Source: Anniella stebbinsi
Taxonomy: Eukaryota > Chordata > Lepidosauria > Squamata > Anniellidae
NCBI GenBank assembly: GCA_029215795.1
Contig: JARDYH010000002.1
Span: forward strand, 270,328,310-270,392,309
Direction: 5' to 3'
Length of the DNA: 64,000 nt
The notes below the pieces were generated by a model. That model saw nothing but the letters and a program-made list of their open reading frames with translations, made no database searches and was not told the origin of the DNA. Both the position numbers and the translations under genes were made by a program. Positions 47,320 through 58,117 of the stretch are shown one piece after another (position 1 is the stretch's first letter; the number at the start of each line of letters is the position of its first letter).

Positions 47320-47412
47320 AAAGTCTCATCAGCCCCAACCAGCATGGCAAATGGTCAGGGATGATGGACATTGTAATCCAACACAATCTGGGGAGGCTGC
47401 AGATTCCCCACC
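47320..47412. mobile_element. MITE half-copy
   Basis: CATCAGCCCCAACCAGCATG, GCAAATGGTCAGGGATGATG, then AATCCAACACAATCTGGGGA, matching the right half of the GGTGCCCTCCAGATG palindrome. Confidence 0.65.
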
Positions 47413-47772
47413 TGTCAGACGCTGCAATCCTTAAAATAGTTTTTCGTAAGCCCCATTGGACACAGTAGGGATAACTTCCAAGGAAACATGGATATGACTG
47501 TGATGTAGATCAACCTAGTTCAGGGGTGGGGATACTTTGTATATGATGCACACATGTCACAGGAAGCACTATCTGAGAAGCATTCCTTCCTTCATTTGAA
47601 TGAGTGAATGCCTCTTTCATTGCCTATCACCTGCAGTTTTCGCAAAGTACTACAAATGCTTAATTAAAAATAAATAAAACCCTGTTACCTCACTTATCAG
47701 GGGCACATCTTATTAAAATCAAGCTGAAGGTTTTTAAATGTATTCATCTAGCCAATTAGATATAATAAATAT

Positions 47773-48824
47773 TAGAGGTGTGCACCAGCTTTGACTCGAA
47801 CCCCATTGGGAAAACAGCCTCTTTGAGTCAAGGTTCAGAAAACAAAGCCTTCATGCTTCTGATTTACTATCACGGCCAATTAAAAAAAAGTTTTAACTTC
47901 TTTCACTTGGTCAGAATTGGATCGTTGTTGGCATAGCAGCCCTTTAGGAAAAAATAGATGCAAGGTTTTTTGAGCTATGCATCTTTATATTTTGATTTTT
48001 TAAAAAGTGAACTGATAATAACGTTTTTATTTCTTGGTAGAATTGGATTAGAATGGCAGGGATAGTTGCCCCTTCTGAGGGGATCAAACCCACTGTATTT
48101 CAGAAGAATAGCTGGAAGTGGTTTTGCGCAAGAGCAGCCTCAATATTTTGAGGGTCTGCAAAAAAGGATATGCTTATCCCCCTATGTTCCTTATGAACCA
48201 TTGTTCTGAAAATTACAGGCAGCTTAGAGGTGATCCTAAGTAAGAAACCTGCTGTATCTATCCAGAAGGACAGATACAGCAGTTCATGTGGAATGGGAGT
48301 CCCCCACTTTTGAAAGAGGAGTAATTTTCTTCCCCTTTAATCTGTCAATTTGTATGACAATGGCATACTTCTCAGAGGTGTCTCAGGGCATGAAACCTGA
48401 AAGGTTTCAAAAGGATAGGTGCAGGGGCTAGGAAGTTATGATGCTTGAAAGCCCATTGAAGAATTTGTCATAGTGAAGCATGGTGGCACTGGAAGAACGG
48501 CCATCTCAAGTTCCTATCATTGCCCTCCCGCAAAGCATAGAGATTGGCACCCAAAGTAAAACGTGCCCTAGGATTAGAAGGTGAACCTGTCAGTCAACCA
48601 CACTCCATCCTCCCCCTGCAATGTTTAGAGAATCGAAAATACGCTAATTGGAGACATAAAGTCTGGAGGAGCGTATCATATCCGAAACGCAAGTTGGTAA
48701 GCAAAGCCACGTCCTGTTAGCTGCAGAGGGAAGGCCACTTCGCCTCAGGACTCAACAGAACTGGACCAAAGCAGCCTAATTCTGTCAGGCTTTGGGCTTT
48801 GACTGAATACGATACACACCCCTA
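47773..48824. mobile_element. 1052-bp hAT-like non-autonomous DNA transposon
   Basis: The ends are TAGAGGTGTGCACC on the left and GATACACACCCCTA on the right, inverted with mismatches. They are flanked by ATAAATAT (47765-47772) and CTAAATAT (48825-48832), a 7/8-matching 8-bp target duplication typical of hAT transposition. It has no transposase frame. It carries a minus-strand AATAAA at 48026-48031. Confidence 0.75.
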
Positions 48825-50465
48825 CTAAATATGGCTGCCCTAAAGAGAAGCATCTTCACAGTTCAAATTATCAGGTGGCACCGCAACCAAGGCATGAACT
48901 CATCTACTGGCTGAATTCAAATGACTCACACTTGTTCCCCTCACGCCAAGGCAATTAGCAATTCTTACAAGATAGCCTGGTTGCTTTGGAATACCCATCA
49001 GGTGTGCTCTCTCTTGCTTTCTCTTTGCAGCAGCTTTTCCAATCCCAGGCAAGCTGCAATTGCTAAGGGGAAAGTTGACCCACACTGAACTAATCAGCAT
49101 GCAAATGTGTCACCCATATGCAGGAAATGGGCGACAAAGCCAAATGAGTGGGATTAACATTCCTGCATGCTGAAACTGCATCTAGACAGACTAATATTTG
49201 ATGGCCCTTCTGGCTGATTTTGTAATGTGTGAATTCAGGAAACATGGAACAAAATGGTTGACCTCCAGAGAAGACAATGGTGAAATGTAATTATCTACCA
49301 ACTATTTGATCACCCACAACCCCTAATCCTCTGAAATCACACATCATGAAATCAGCACTGTACATCGCAACAGCCTGATAACTAATTCGAAGGGGGGCCC
49401 AAACCTACACAGGACTTTCCCAAGAGCATCAGACTCTTTGCCAAGCCCATTCTAATCAAGCATAGTCAGGTTATTTCAATTAATTATTTTGGCACAATAG
49501 TAGACTTGCAAAGAATCCAGAAGACTTTAAAACAGCAGCAAAAAATTGAAGGAATGAGGACAAACAGTATTGTGAACCATCAAGCATGGTACTCCCAAAT
49601 TATATCAAAAGAAAAAGTGGTTCCCATTTAACACTGATGGGTTTCAAACAAAGAAATTGAAAAAGTAAGGGTTTTCCTCCCCCAGAAATGGGAGGTTCAA
49701 GGAGGCACTCCTTGGGATGAAATGAAAAATGAAATGGGTGTACGATGAAGCAATGGCTCTTTCTAAGTTGTCCACCTGTTCTAAAGGAACAGGATAGGAA
49801 CTTATTACGGGGAAAGGCAAAAGAAGTCACAGCAATGCTCTTCCAGCAGACTGTGTCCATATGCAAAAACAGGCTATCTAGTTAGGACCCGTTGAGGAAC
49901 AATAATTAGATCTCAAGGGAGTGCATTCCGCACATCAAGAAAAGATACATTGAAACTGGTGAATGAACTGGCATCAAGTTAACAGCAGTTAGGGGAGAGG
50001 AGAACAATGGCAGTATCAGGTCCCTTCAAGCATAGATCCACCCCTTCCATGGCCCTGTTGTGTTTTGCAATAAATATCCAATTGTTGATGGAAGTACGTT
50101 CTCGCATGTGCATGATTTGGTAAGTTGTCTTTAAAGTGCGAGAAGCCAAGGTATATTCCTTAGCTCTATAAATTTACCATGGGCTTCAATTCAGTCACAG
50201 ACCAGGGAGATGAGAGGTTTAAAAAAAGTGGGGAGGGAAGCAGAGGGGTAGGGGAAGCATAGCATGGCAAATGGGTATCAAGGGGATGGGTGGGGGAGAC
50301 GGACATCGTCCTCTTATCCTTTGGCACTTCAAAAGCTGAAGTGAGGATTCTAGTGGAAACAGCGGCTGCTTCTTCCATCCTTCAAGTTATTGATCCTGTC
50401 GGCCAAATTGGATATGCACAGGTGATCAGGAGTTGCTGTCTCTTCATGGTTACCCTCAAGGAAGA

Positions 50466-50497
50466 TCAGATGTCCATCTCAAACTGAGCATCATCAC
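50466..50497 (-). CDS. EIF4EBP2: EIF4EBP2 exon 3, C-terminal coding part with TOS motif and stop
   Basis: Seen: reading the minus strand, the acceptor TTATCCTTCAACCAG (AG at 50498-50499) is followed by codons for (G)DDAQFEMDI and TGA. The first codon is completed by the last G of exon 2 at 53928, so the exons join in phase across a 3430-bp intron. Known: FEMDI is the TOS (TOR signalling) motif by which 4E-BPs are recruited to mTORC1 through Raptor, and all vertebrate 4E-BPs end this way. Together, exons 2 and 3 give about 69 of the roughly 117 residues expected; the N-terminal part, with the two TTPGG phosphosites, would be in exon 1 outside the window. The 3' UTR continues leftward from 50465. 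The human 3' UTR is several kb long. Confidence 0.95.
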
Positions 50498-50635
50498 CTG
50501 GTTGAAGGATAAGGACACACACAAATCAGTATAGGGATGTCAGAGCGATAAGACACATTACAGACATGATTTTTAAGGGTCATAAGGGGCAGTTTCCTCA
50601 CTGTTTTACAGATGTAGGAGAAGTACAAGAAGCCA

Positions 50636-50695
50636 GCCTTCCCTAGCCTGATGCCCTCCAGATGTGTCATCAATGATGGAAGCTTCAGTCCAACA
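50636..50695. mobile_element. MITE half-copy in EIF4EBP2 intron 2
   Basis: CCTTCCCTAGCCTGATGCCC, then TCCAGATGTGTCATC, resembles the left arm of the palindromic family; its right arm is absent. Confidence 0.6.
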
Positions 50696-50804
50696 ATCTG
50701 TTCACATATTGTGCAACTCACCTGTAACTCTACAAGACTTTTCTACCAGAAAAAGAACACAAGGTCTCCAGCTAGTTCAGGTGAGAGAATCATCAATTCT
50801 ATGC

Positions 50805-51124
50805 TAGGCCGACCATATGAAAATGAGGACAGGGCTCATGTAACTTTAACAGTTGTAGAGAAAAGGGAATTTCAGCCAGTGTCATTTGTATGCAATTACT
50901 TCCTGGTGAAATTCCCTCTTCATCACAACAGTTAAAGGTGCATGCACTATACTAGAGTGACCATATACAAAAGAAGGCAGGCCCCCTGCAACTTTAACTG
51001 TTGTGATGAAGAGGGAATTTCACCAGGAACTAATTGCATACAAATGACACTAGCTGAAATTCCCTTTTCTCTACAACTGTTAAAGTTACATGAGCCCTGT
51101 TCTCCTTTTCATATGTTCAGCCTA
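50805..51124. mobile_element. 320-bp palindromic MITE (TAGGCCGACCATATGAAAAT)
   Basis: Full copy of the 16903-17206 family, with arms beginning TAGGCCGACCATATGAAAAT and ending TTCATATGTTCAGCCTA and a central inverted CCTCTTCATCACAACAGTTA pair. It is placed in EIF4EBP2 intron 2. Confidence 0.85.
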
Positions 51125-51264
51125 TTCTATGCCTATATTACGGTTATGTTACAGTGGCAAACAGATGAAATATACCTGCACACTCACCATTACCTGCCCA
51201 TGCACTACTTTCATCACCAGAGGCTCTTTTCCATTTGAACCCTTTGATGTTAGATGTGAGGCAG

Positions 51265-51450
51265 CTGGGGAGATGGATTTTTCAACTGTAGTGCCTCGTT
51301 TAGGGAATGCTCTCCCCAGGGAGGCTAGGTGCTAGGGAAAACCCTTTTCATTTTCTAAGGACTTTTTAGTATTAGCTGAGATGCGTGCGTTTTGTGTCCT
51401 GTTTTAAATCCTACTGATTCATTGCTTTCGATTTATGTTAATGATGTTAT
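51265..51450 (+). repeat. L2-type LINE C-terminal/3' fragment
   Basis: The plus strand reads DFSTVVPRLGNALPREA, the C-terminal L2 signature (VGPRLWNSLP-like), then degenerate 3' sequence. No tail is visible. Confidence 0.65.
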
Positions 51451-52019
51451 CGCTCATCATTAGCCAGTCTGAAAGCAATACTAAGTGGGGAAGAGGGGCC
51501 AGGAAATAACTCTTATACACACAGATGCTCTATATTTACTTCTCTGGAGCAAACTTGACCAACACCTGCATAGTCACCAGGGGTTGTATCCAACATTAGG
51601 CTAGTGGGAAAAGTAGAAGAGATGGCGTTGTGTTTCTGCTAGAACTTCCACAAATGCTAGCCGAACAAAGAGCATAAGTACTGCAAGGAACACCCAGCCT
51701 GTTGAAGCCGTAATGAACTGTGAAATGACTATGTGCAACAGCTAATGCAACAACGTGTGAAAACAGAACCAAAGTATTGGATTTGACACTTGCACAAGGA
51801 TGAAAATAGGTTTGCGTTAGTGGAATGACACTATTGGATACAACCCCGTATCACTGCCCAATCCCCAACCCAATGCTATTTCTGAATACAAGAGCCAACA
51901 AATTCTGTTTGGGACCAGCTGAACCATGTGAGAAAGTGCCCATAAAATGCTGATGGCCTCACTTACTCTGCTATGGGTTTGCTGTCTAGGTCCTACTTAG
52001 CCTAGAGATGCATTTACAG

Positions 52020-52530
52020 CTAACCATCCCATTGTGTCTAATCCCCCTCCCCTTGTGCAGAATGACGGACTGGCAGAGATTAGTTCGGAATCAGATTCCG
52101 AAGGCGAAGACGGCCAGTTGGTAGCAGCGGGGGAAGGGCCGACTCCCATGGCCTCTTTCCCAGCTGCGACTGATATGGGCGCTGAGATTATCACTAATAA
52201 TGTAAGTAAACCTCCAGCTGAGGAACAGCTTTTTTTCTCCTCACGAGGAGGAGCCTGTGAACAGTCTAAAAGATGCCACTTTCCGTAGAAGGGAAAAACG
52301 GGCTGAGGCAAAACAGCTAAGAAGACAGTCAGGAGAATAATTCTGCAGGAAAGGCGTGAATTAGAGACGTCCCTTTAGCCTAATCCTGCCTTGAGGCTTG
52401 GTTGCTTTGTTCTTTTCTACGCCTTTCAGCAAAGAAAAGGTGTTTAATCACCTGAATAAAAGGTTATTTTCGCAGCAGGTCTTATGTTTGACTTCAAAGA
52501 ACGTAAGAAAGTTAAAGGTTACAACACACC
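52020..52530 (+). other. Unassigned open module with splice-like borders
   Basis: After CCTTGTGCAG the plus strand is open through NDGLAEISSESDSEGEDGQL to NN, followed by GTAAGT near 52201. Farther on are AATAAAAG (52457) and AAAGTTAAAGG. CpG content is above its surroundings. It may be part of a retroelement or retrocopy. The antisense frame 51997-52311 is a shadow. Confidence 0.35.
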
Positions 52531-52577
52531 CTAATGGATGGCTAATGGATAGTTTACGCTCTAGTTAGTCTATACAA

Positions 52578-52620
<43 letters not shown>
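52578..52620. repeat. (TA)n(CA)n microsatellite
   Basis: About 32 bp of TA followed by about 10 bp of CA. Confidence 0.95.
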
Positions 52621-53927
52621 TAGATCAATGGCGGGGACTGCGTGTACATGCACACGCTGCACTTGTATGGATGTATGATCTAGAATAGTACAAACATATA
52701 CTTTTGGCTTAAATTGCACTACACTACCTCCAAGAAGTCTCAAAAAGTATTTCAGCAATTCACCCTACGTTAAATAGTTATGATGCAAGAAGGAGCAGTT
52801 TCCAGTTTGTCAGCCCACTCTTACAGAGCCTTTAATAGCCCAAGGGTGATAATTCAACATAACAGCAACCAACACACGATCAGGGTGACAGTTCGTAGTT
52901 CTCCATGTGCAGAGGCTTTGTAAAGACATTTTTTTAAAAAAAAAAAATCCAACACTTTAGAAGCGAAGTATCATATGCTGCATTAAGAAAACACATTGCA
53001 TGATTTGGAAGTCAAGTTTATAAAAACTTAAGAATCTATTTTGCTTTCCAAGCAATTAAGAAGACAGCACCGTTGCTATTTTTGAGTGCAAAATCAGACA
53101 AAGGTGAGCTTCGTTATAAAGCAGGGTGGTGCACCTCAGGCCCAGGGTCCCAATTCATCCCTCTAGGACTGCCCAGGTGGCTATGCCCCCTTCCTTGGCC
53201 CTACCCTCCTTCTCTCCAATCAATCATTTGATGGTTTCTTGACTTTCGTGCAGTTTTTCCCCATTGCAAATGGTTGAGATGCCTCTCCTAAGGCATAATT
53301 ACTGGCAGTAAGAACGTTAAGCTAAAATAGGCAGGGGTGATGGTGTTACGCCCTACCCCCCTTCAGCCTTTCACCCCACTGTGATGCACCCCCTGAGAGC
53401 TTCTCCAAAATTGAATTCAGCTCCCAGGCTGGAAGATGTTTCCACCCCTGTTATAAGCTCTGCTGCTATATAAAATCAGACTTCTAAATAACAAAGAGGC
53501 TACCTCCCCACCACACACACACTTCACCCATCCCCTTCTCACTGGCAGCTCCCAATCACTGCCTCCTCTCCAATTCCCTCCTTTTCCAGCCACATCCCAC
53601 TTCTCACCCAGCCTTGTCCCTGAACTCTTTCAAGTCCAAGGAGGCAAAATGGGGATAGCTGTGTTGTTGCCCTGCATGAAAGGAGCAACAATGCAAGGCC
53701 ACCTCCCAGCTATCCCAGCTTAAACAAATCCAAAGAGGAGCTCTCTCTAGCCCATCTTTCCCATAAAGAGCCAAAAACACAGCTCTCTTTAACCTACAGC
53801 TCTTTTTTTTTGCTACTCAACCCTCCCCATGCAAGCAGGCAAACATCACTTTTAATATTAACTATATTGCGATCTATCATGCAGCAGTTACACTAGTAAT
53901 GCTCCGTATGTCCATCCATGCTCTTAC

Positions 53928-54104
53928 CAATTATAGGCTTCCCTTCATGATTGTTCAGATTGTTTATTTCCACTTTAGAATCCTCAGTCATGGAACCAGG
54001 GCTGGTAACTCCTGGGATTTTTGGAAGGTGGCAAGGAGGGGTCTGAGCCATAGGAGAATTGCGGCGATCTAACAGAAACTTGCGGTCATAGATGATTCGG
54101 GTAC
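53928..54104 (-). CDS. EIF4EBP2: EIF4EBP2 exon 2 (internal coding exon)
   Basis: Seen: on the minus strand this 177-bp exon reads [20 protein letters not shown], then [16 protein letters not shown], and ends in an acidic and Asn-rich stretch ([17 protein letters not shown]). The acceptor is CTCTCCCCACAG (AG at 54105-54106) and the donor is GTAAGAG (GT at 53926-53927). Both boundaries split a Gly codon (G|GT), so the phase matches exon 3. Known for the family: 4E-BPs are small cytoplasmic repressors of cap-dependent translation. They bind eIF4E through YxxxxLphi, here YDRKFLL, and release it when mTORC1 phosphorylates TP/SP sites; NSP and QTP here match the Ser65/Thr70 sites. The sequence ([11 protein letters not shown] rather than the 4E-BP1 or 4E-BP3 versions) points to paralogue 2. 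Odd: from memory the human exon is 9 bp longer, because one Asn-Leu-Asn unit is missing here. Intron 1 exceeds 9.8 kb and carries only repeats that I recognise. Confidence 0.95.
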
Positions 54105-54274
54105 CTGTGGGGAGAGGATCAAAGATAATTGGCATATCAGAATGATCCTTTTTCAATAGATAAGGTTACCAGTAATATCTGTGCACTAACTGAATTAAGG
54201 CACAAGCCTTTTGTATGAGCTAATTAATTTGCTAACTAAGGGTCAAATCCTAAGCTAACTCACCAGGAGGCAAA

Positions 54275-54780
54275 ACCCATTTATTTGTGGAGCTTTCATA
54301 ACCCAAGTTTTCTGGGCGATGCACAATACATTAAAAACATAAAATATAAACAATGAATAAAACCAGCATATAACAAAACCAAGATAAAAACAGCAGCAAA
54401 GAGTAAAAATATTTAGCACATAAAAGCACCACTAAAATAAAAGAGTGTTAAAATCTAAAAGCGCTAGAAACCATTCTTAAAAAACCTGGGAGAATAAAAA
54501 TGACTTCACCTGTCACCATAAAGACCATAAAATAAGCACCAGGAGAGTCTTTCTGGGGAGGGCATTCCACAGATGGGATGCCACCACTGAAAATACCATT
54601 TCTCTTGTAGCAACCTGCCTCACCTCATTTGGCAGAGGTACCTGAAGGAGGACCTACATCAGGTAACCTGGCCCCAAGCTGTTTAGGGCTTTAAAGTTTA
54701 AAAGCAGCACTTACTGGCAGCCACTGCAGATAACAAAGGGCTGTCATAATATGATCACACTGACCAGAAATTCTTTGAAC
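54275..54780 (-). repeat. LINE-type 3' repeat, inverted
   Basis: CCCATTTATTTGTGGAGCTT, TTTCTGGGCGATGCACAATA, then GGGGAGGGCATTCCACAGAT, CCCAAGCTGTTTAGGGCTTT and CAGCCACTGCAG form the familiar reptile LINE-tail layout read on the minus strand. The exact clade is not determined. Confidence 0.6.
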
Positions 54781-55329
54781 CGCACTGGAAAATTCCCATT
54801 TGCATCGGAAAATTTTCTGATGCCCTAGGGAGATCTAATTTAGTATATTTATTTTACTTGTATAAACTAAAAAAAAATACTATGTTTATTTTTTATCCCA
54901 ATACATCACAACTATTTGACCTTAAATATTTGAGGGGAGAAATAAGCACACTTAATATAATTTAAATGATTTATTATTTAATTTTTTTATTGGAATACGT
55001 GTAAAAAATTTAAGACAATAGTGTGTACTTCCCTTACATTTTTTAAAAAAAAATTGGGGGGGGGGGGGAGAATGAAGATTCCGAAAATGTTAATATACTA
55101 ATTAATTTTAGCAACCCAAAGAATGGTGCATGATATACAGACAGCCATCACTCATCTATTTCAACAGAGTCCAGCTCTCTTCCACTTCAACAGCATTTGT
55201 TGGAGTCTACAGATGGGCCATCAGCAATGAGAGCTACAGTACTTCCTATACTTTGGATGAATTAATTGGTTCTTTACACAAAAGCAAAGCCTACAACAGC
55301 GGTTTATAAAAGTCATCTGGAACATAGTA

Positions 55330-56100
55330 AAAAAAGATGTCACGAGTTAGAATGCTCTATACATCTAATCAGTGGAAAGTTATCCACTGTACTATTTCTT
55401 CAGAAATATGTACTATTTCTGTAGATTTAAAACTGAGGCTAATTCAACAAACATTGATGTTTCGTATATACTGGACACCACCAAGGCTTGTTAAGAAGAA
55501 GCTGGCTAGCCCTGTTAGATGCTGGTGATGTAATGCGAACAATGCCTCATTGAGGCATATGATGTGGGGATGTCCTGCAGTGGCTTTTTTTTGGCTGGAA
55601 GATATTGCTTGTATACATTACCTTCTTGAAAAAATGATAGTAGAGGTCCATGCTCTTTTAAATTGCATTTCTGAGATTAAGAGATTAATAGCAGAAGAGG
55701 ACACAGAAAGCCCTCACAATTGTAAAGAGACTTCTACTTCAAGCTTGGAAGAATAAACACCCCACTACCTATCATTCAATGGCCTGAAAATTTAACTGCT
55801 CTTGTTACTTTTGAATGCATCTCCTACAGTAGTCAATTTCATATGGATGTTTATTTAGATATATGGACTGTTCATATTAGTATATGTGTGTATACACACA
55901 CACACAAACATTAGTATAAGCAGACCATATGTATATTTGAAATAGAAGCATCAAATCCCCCCTTTTTCTTTTTTATTAATGGTGTTGTTATTCTGTATGG
56001 ATATGTTCTAACATGTTGTTCGTTTCCTTTTCTCTTTTTTCCTTTTGTGGCTACTTTCTTTTTTTGTTATTGTTATATTTGCAAATAATTAAAAATAACT
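55330..56100 (+). repeat. L1-type LINE ORF2 C-terminus and 3' UTR
   Basis: The plus strand reads FRIYWTPPRLVKKKLASPVR-CW, then, after a stop, LRHMMWGCPAVAFFWLEDIA, matching the L1 ORF2 C-terminal pattern (YLTPxxLAK, CW-C, HMWWxC, FW). A T-rich UTR ending AATAATTAAAAATAAC follows. It is broken by stops. Confidence 0.75.
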
Positions 56101-56800
56101 CTCTTCCACTGAGGTTGCTGGGATTTTCAGTTTCGCTGCCATTACTTATTAGTTCCATTTCACTCTGAGACATATAAGTATTTCAATGACATATATGTAT
56201 TCTCTCACACACTCACTAGGGATAATCACCTGAAAAATATTAATTACAACATTGAAACTGCCATCATTGACTAATGTTGTATTTGCAATTGGCATACATT
56301 AATTTTTACTAAAGAACTTATGAAATGGAAAATTTCCTGCATAAAAAGAAAGCACTAGAAAAATTTCCACTCTGCATCACTGACTACTACAGGTTTCTTC
56401 TTGACAGCAAATTATGAACCCCATTTCACTCCATAATAAAAGCAGAACAAATGTATTTGAACAGCATACTGAGGAAACAGTAGCAGTTAACTTGTCTGGT
56501 TTTAATCTAGTCAAGGGCAGAGGTTTGGACTGAATTCCTTATCTGCCTGTAAAGAGCAAAAGAGGGAGTGTGTGTGTGGAGACAGCTTGCAAGGCCGTCC
56601 AAAACAGAGAGAGACCATTTCTTTTTTTTTTACCTCAACAGAGAATTTCCTTGCTTAACTGATCGGAGTTATTGACTTCATTGTATATTTTCCCATCATC
56701 ATCATCATCATATTCAACCTTCTGATCTGACCATCTTTGTTGTGAGTTGTTCTTCTGCAATTATGCATCTGAACCTCAATTTTCCTTATACAGTCAATGG

Positions 56801-56890
56801 CTGAATTCGGATGACACATTAAGCAACCGGGGGGGGGGGGGGGGGGAGGAAACAATTGTCAGTTGTATTGACTATCATGTCATCCGAATG
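56801..56890. mobile_element. Short relative of the 26893 MITE, with G-run
   Basis: GGCTGAATTCGGATGACACA and TATCATGTCATCCGAATGC are inverted ends; an 18-G run (56829-56846) fills the middle, where copy 26893 has a unique segment. Confidence 0.75.
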
Positions 56891-57035
56891 CTTCCCCAAC
56901 CTGGTGCCCTCCAGATGGTTTGGATTTGAAGTCCCACCCAGAACGACCAGTGGTCAGGTTCCACCCTTAAAGCCAGCCTAGAAATAATTTTAAATAGATA
57001 GGAAATTGTGGTCCAAAACATCTGGGGGGTAAGCA
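56890..57035. mobile_element. Palindromic MITE copy
   Basis: CTTCCCCAACCTGGTGCCCT, CCAGATGGTTTGG and then GGTCCAAAACATCTGGGGGG form the outer parts, with about 60 bp between them. It abuts the 56801 element. Confidence 0.65.
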
Positions 57036-57295
57036 GCTGAGGTTGCTAGTAACTACCAGGTGTTGTCTATACTTACTACAGCCCAAAGGCACCTATTCCT
57101 TCTTCCTCCCTTTGCTACCATTTCTAGTCTGTATTCAAAAATTAAACCCAAGCCACAAGAAATCTGACCCAGGAACTCCTACAGTTCTGCAAGAAGAGTT
57201 ACAACAGGGATAAAGAATGAGAATTCAAGTTTATGCTATGTATACAATTTATTCTAATTGCTGGACTTGAGCTCAGAAATCTTGTTTCTGTAGTA

Positions 57296-57410
57296 AAGCC
57301 AGTATGTTGTAGTGGTTAGAGTGTTGGACTGGGACCTGGGAGAACCAGGTTTTAGTCTCCACTCAGCCATGAAGCTGACTTAGGCTAGTCACTGATTCTC
57401 AAGCTATTTT
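57296..57410 (+). repeat. tRNA-derived SINE, 5' part
   Basis: GCCAGTATGTTGTAGTGGTT, AGAGTGTTGGACTGGGACCT, GGGAGAACCAGGTTTTAGTC carries A- and B-box-like motifs; CTCAGCCATGAAGCTGACTT follows. It is diverged, so not a functional tRNA. Confidence 0.75.
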
Positions 57411-57999
57411 GACTCTGACTGAAAGCTTTTCTCTTCCAAACTTCCAGCCGTTCCCAATAAGCTTTCCTAATGAAAATTCTGATCCTAGGCACAACTGACT
57501 TGGAAATAGGTTCCAAGGACTTTAGGGGCACTGCCCAAGTAAAAGGGCTCATGCTAGGACCTTAATTCCCATATAATATTTAATGTGGGGGGCATTGCAG
57601 CAGTGGATCTTGGGAGAAAGAACTTGTCTGAAAAGCCCAATGGAATTCAAGGAAGTGTTGGCTAGAATGCAGCACTGTGCTTCTGTTATATTCACTGCTG
57701 ACAGTGATACACTAAACAGATGCTGTGGATAACATGGAGGAACAGCACAGGGGGCACTTTTATAGCCATTTTTCTGGTCATTACCCTCATTAAAATGCAG
57801 ATATAAAGGGGAAATAACTGAAGGCATTCAAAAGTGAGAGATGTGAGCTGAATGGCTCGTCTACAGCCAGCATGCTGAGCACACACAATTTATATCTAGC
57901 CTTCTACTTGGAATAGCGCATCACTTTGTAATACTATTGAGAAAATGTCAGGCTATTCCAGATTGAACTTCAGAGTGATGATCTTTATTAAACTCCATA

Positions 58000-58117
58000 G
58001 GTGGGCAACTTGTGGCTCTCCAGATGTTTTGGCCTCCCATCAGCCCTAGTTAGCATAGCCAATGGTAAGGGATCATGACAGTTGTAGGCCAAAACATCTG
58101 GAGGGCTGCCCACCCCT
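58000..58117. mobile_element. Palindromic MITE copy
   Basis: GGTGGGCAACTTGTGGCTCT, CCAGATGTTTTGGCC pairs with GGCCAAAACATCTGGAGGGC and TGCCCACC, with CCCATCAGCCCTAGTTAGCA between. Confidence 0.8.

Larger units (their letters stand above)
43816..50465 (-). other. EIF4EBP2: EIF4EBP2 3' UTR and downstream flank
   Basis: The gene's 3' UTR begins at 50465 and runs leftward, but its end cannot be fixed. By eye, the minus-strand AATAAA hexamers that I find first are at 48026-48031 (inside the hAT-like element) and 46042-46053 (two overlapping). If the second is used the UTR is about 4.4 kb. The stretch also contains a palindromic repeat (46236-46330), a MIR-like SINE (45665-45925), a MITE half-copy (47320-47412) and the hAT-like element. 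No other coding exon is recognised. Confidence 0.45.
50498..53927 (-). other. EIF4EBP2: EIF4EBP2 intron 2 and its repeats
   Basis: This 3430-bp intron begins GTAAGAG and ends in a pyrimidine tract plus CAG. It holds a palindromic MITE (50805-51124), an L2 3' fragment (51265-51450), an unassigned open module (52020-52530), a (TA)n(CA)n tract (52578-52620) and a plain AT-rich remainder. I see no exon-like peptide in the rest. Confidence 0.85.

Noticed and set aside
57296..57410. Possible tRNA gene
   Set aside because: A- and B-box-like motifs are present but there is no cloverleaf, and a SINE body follows.
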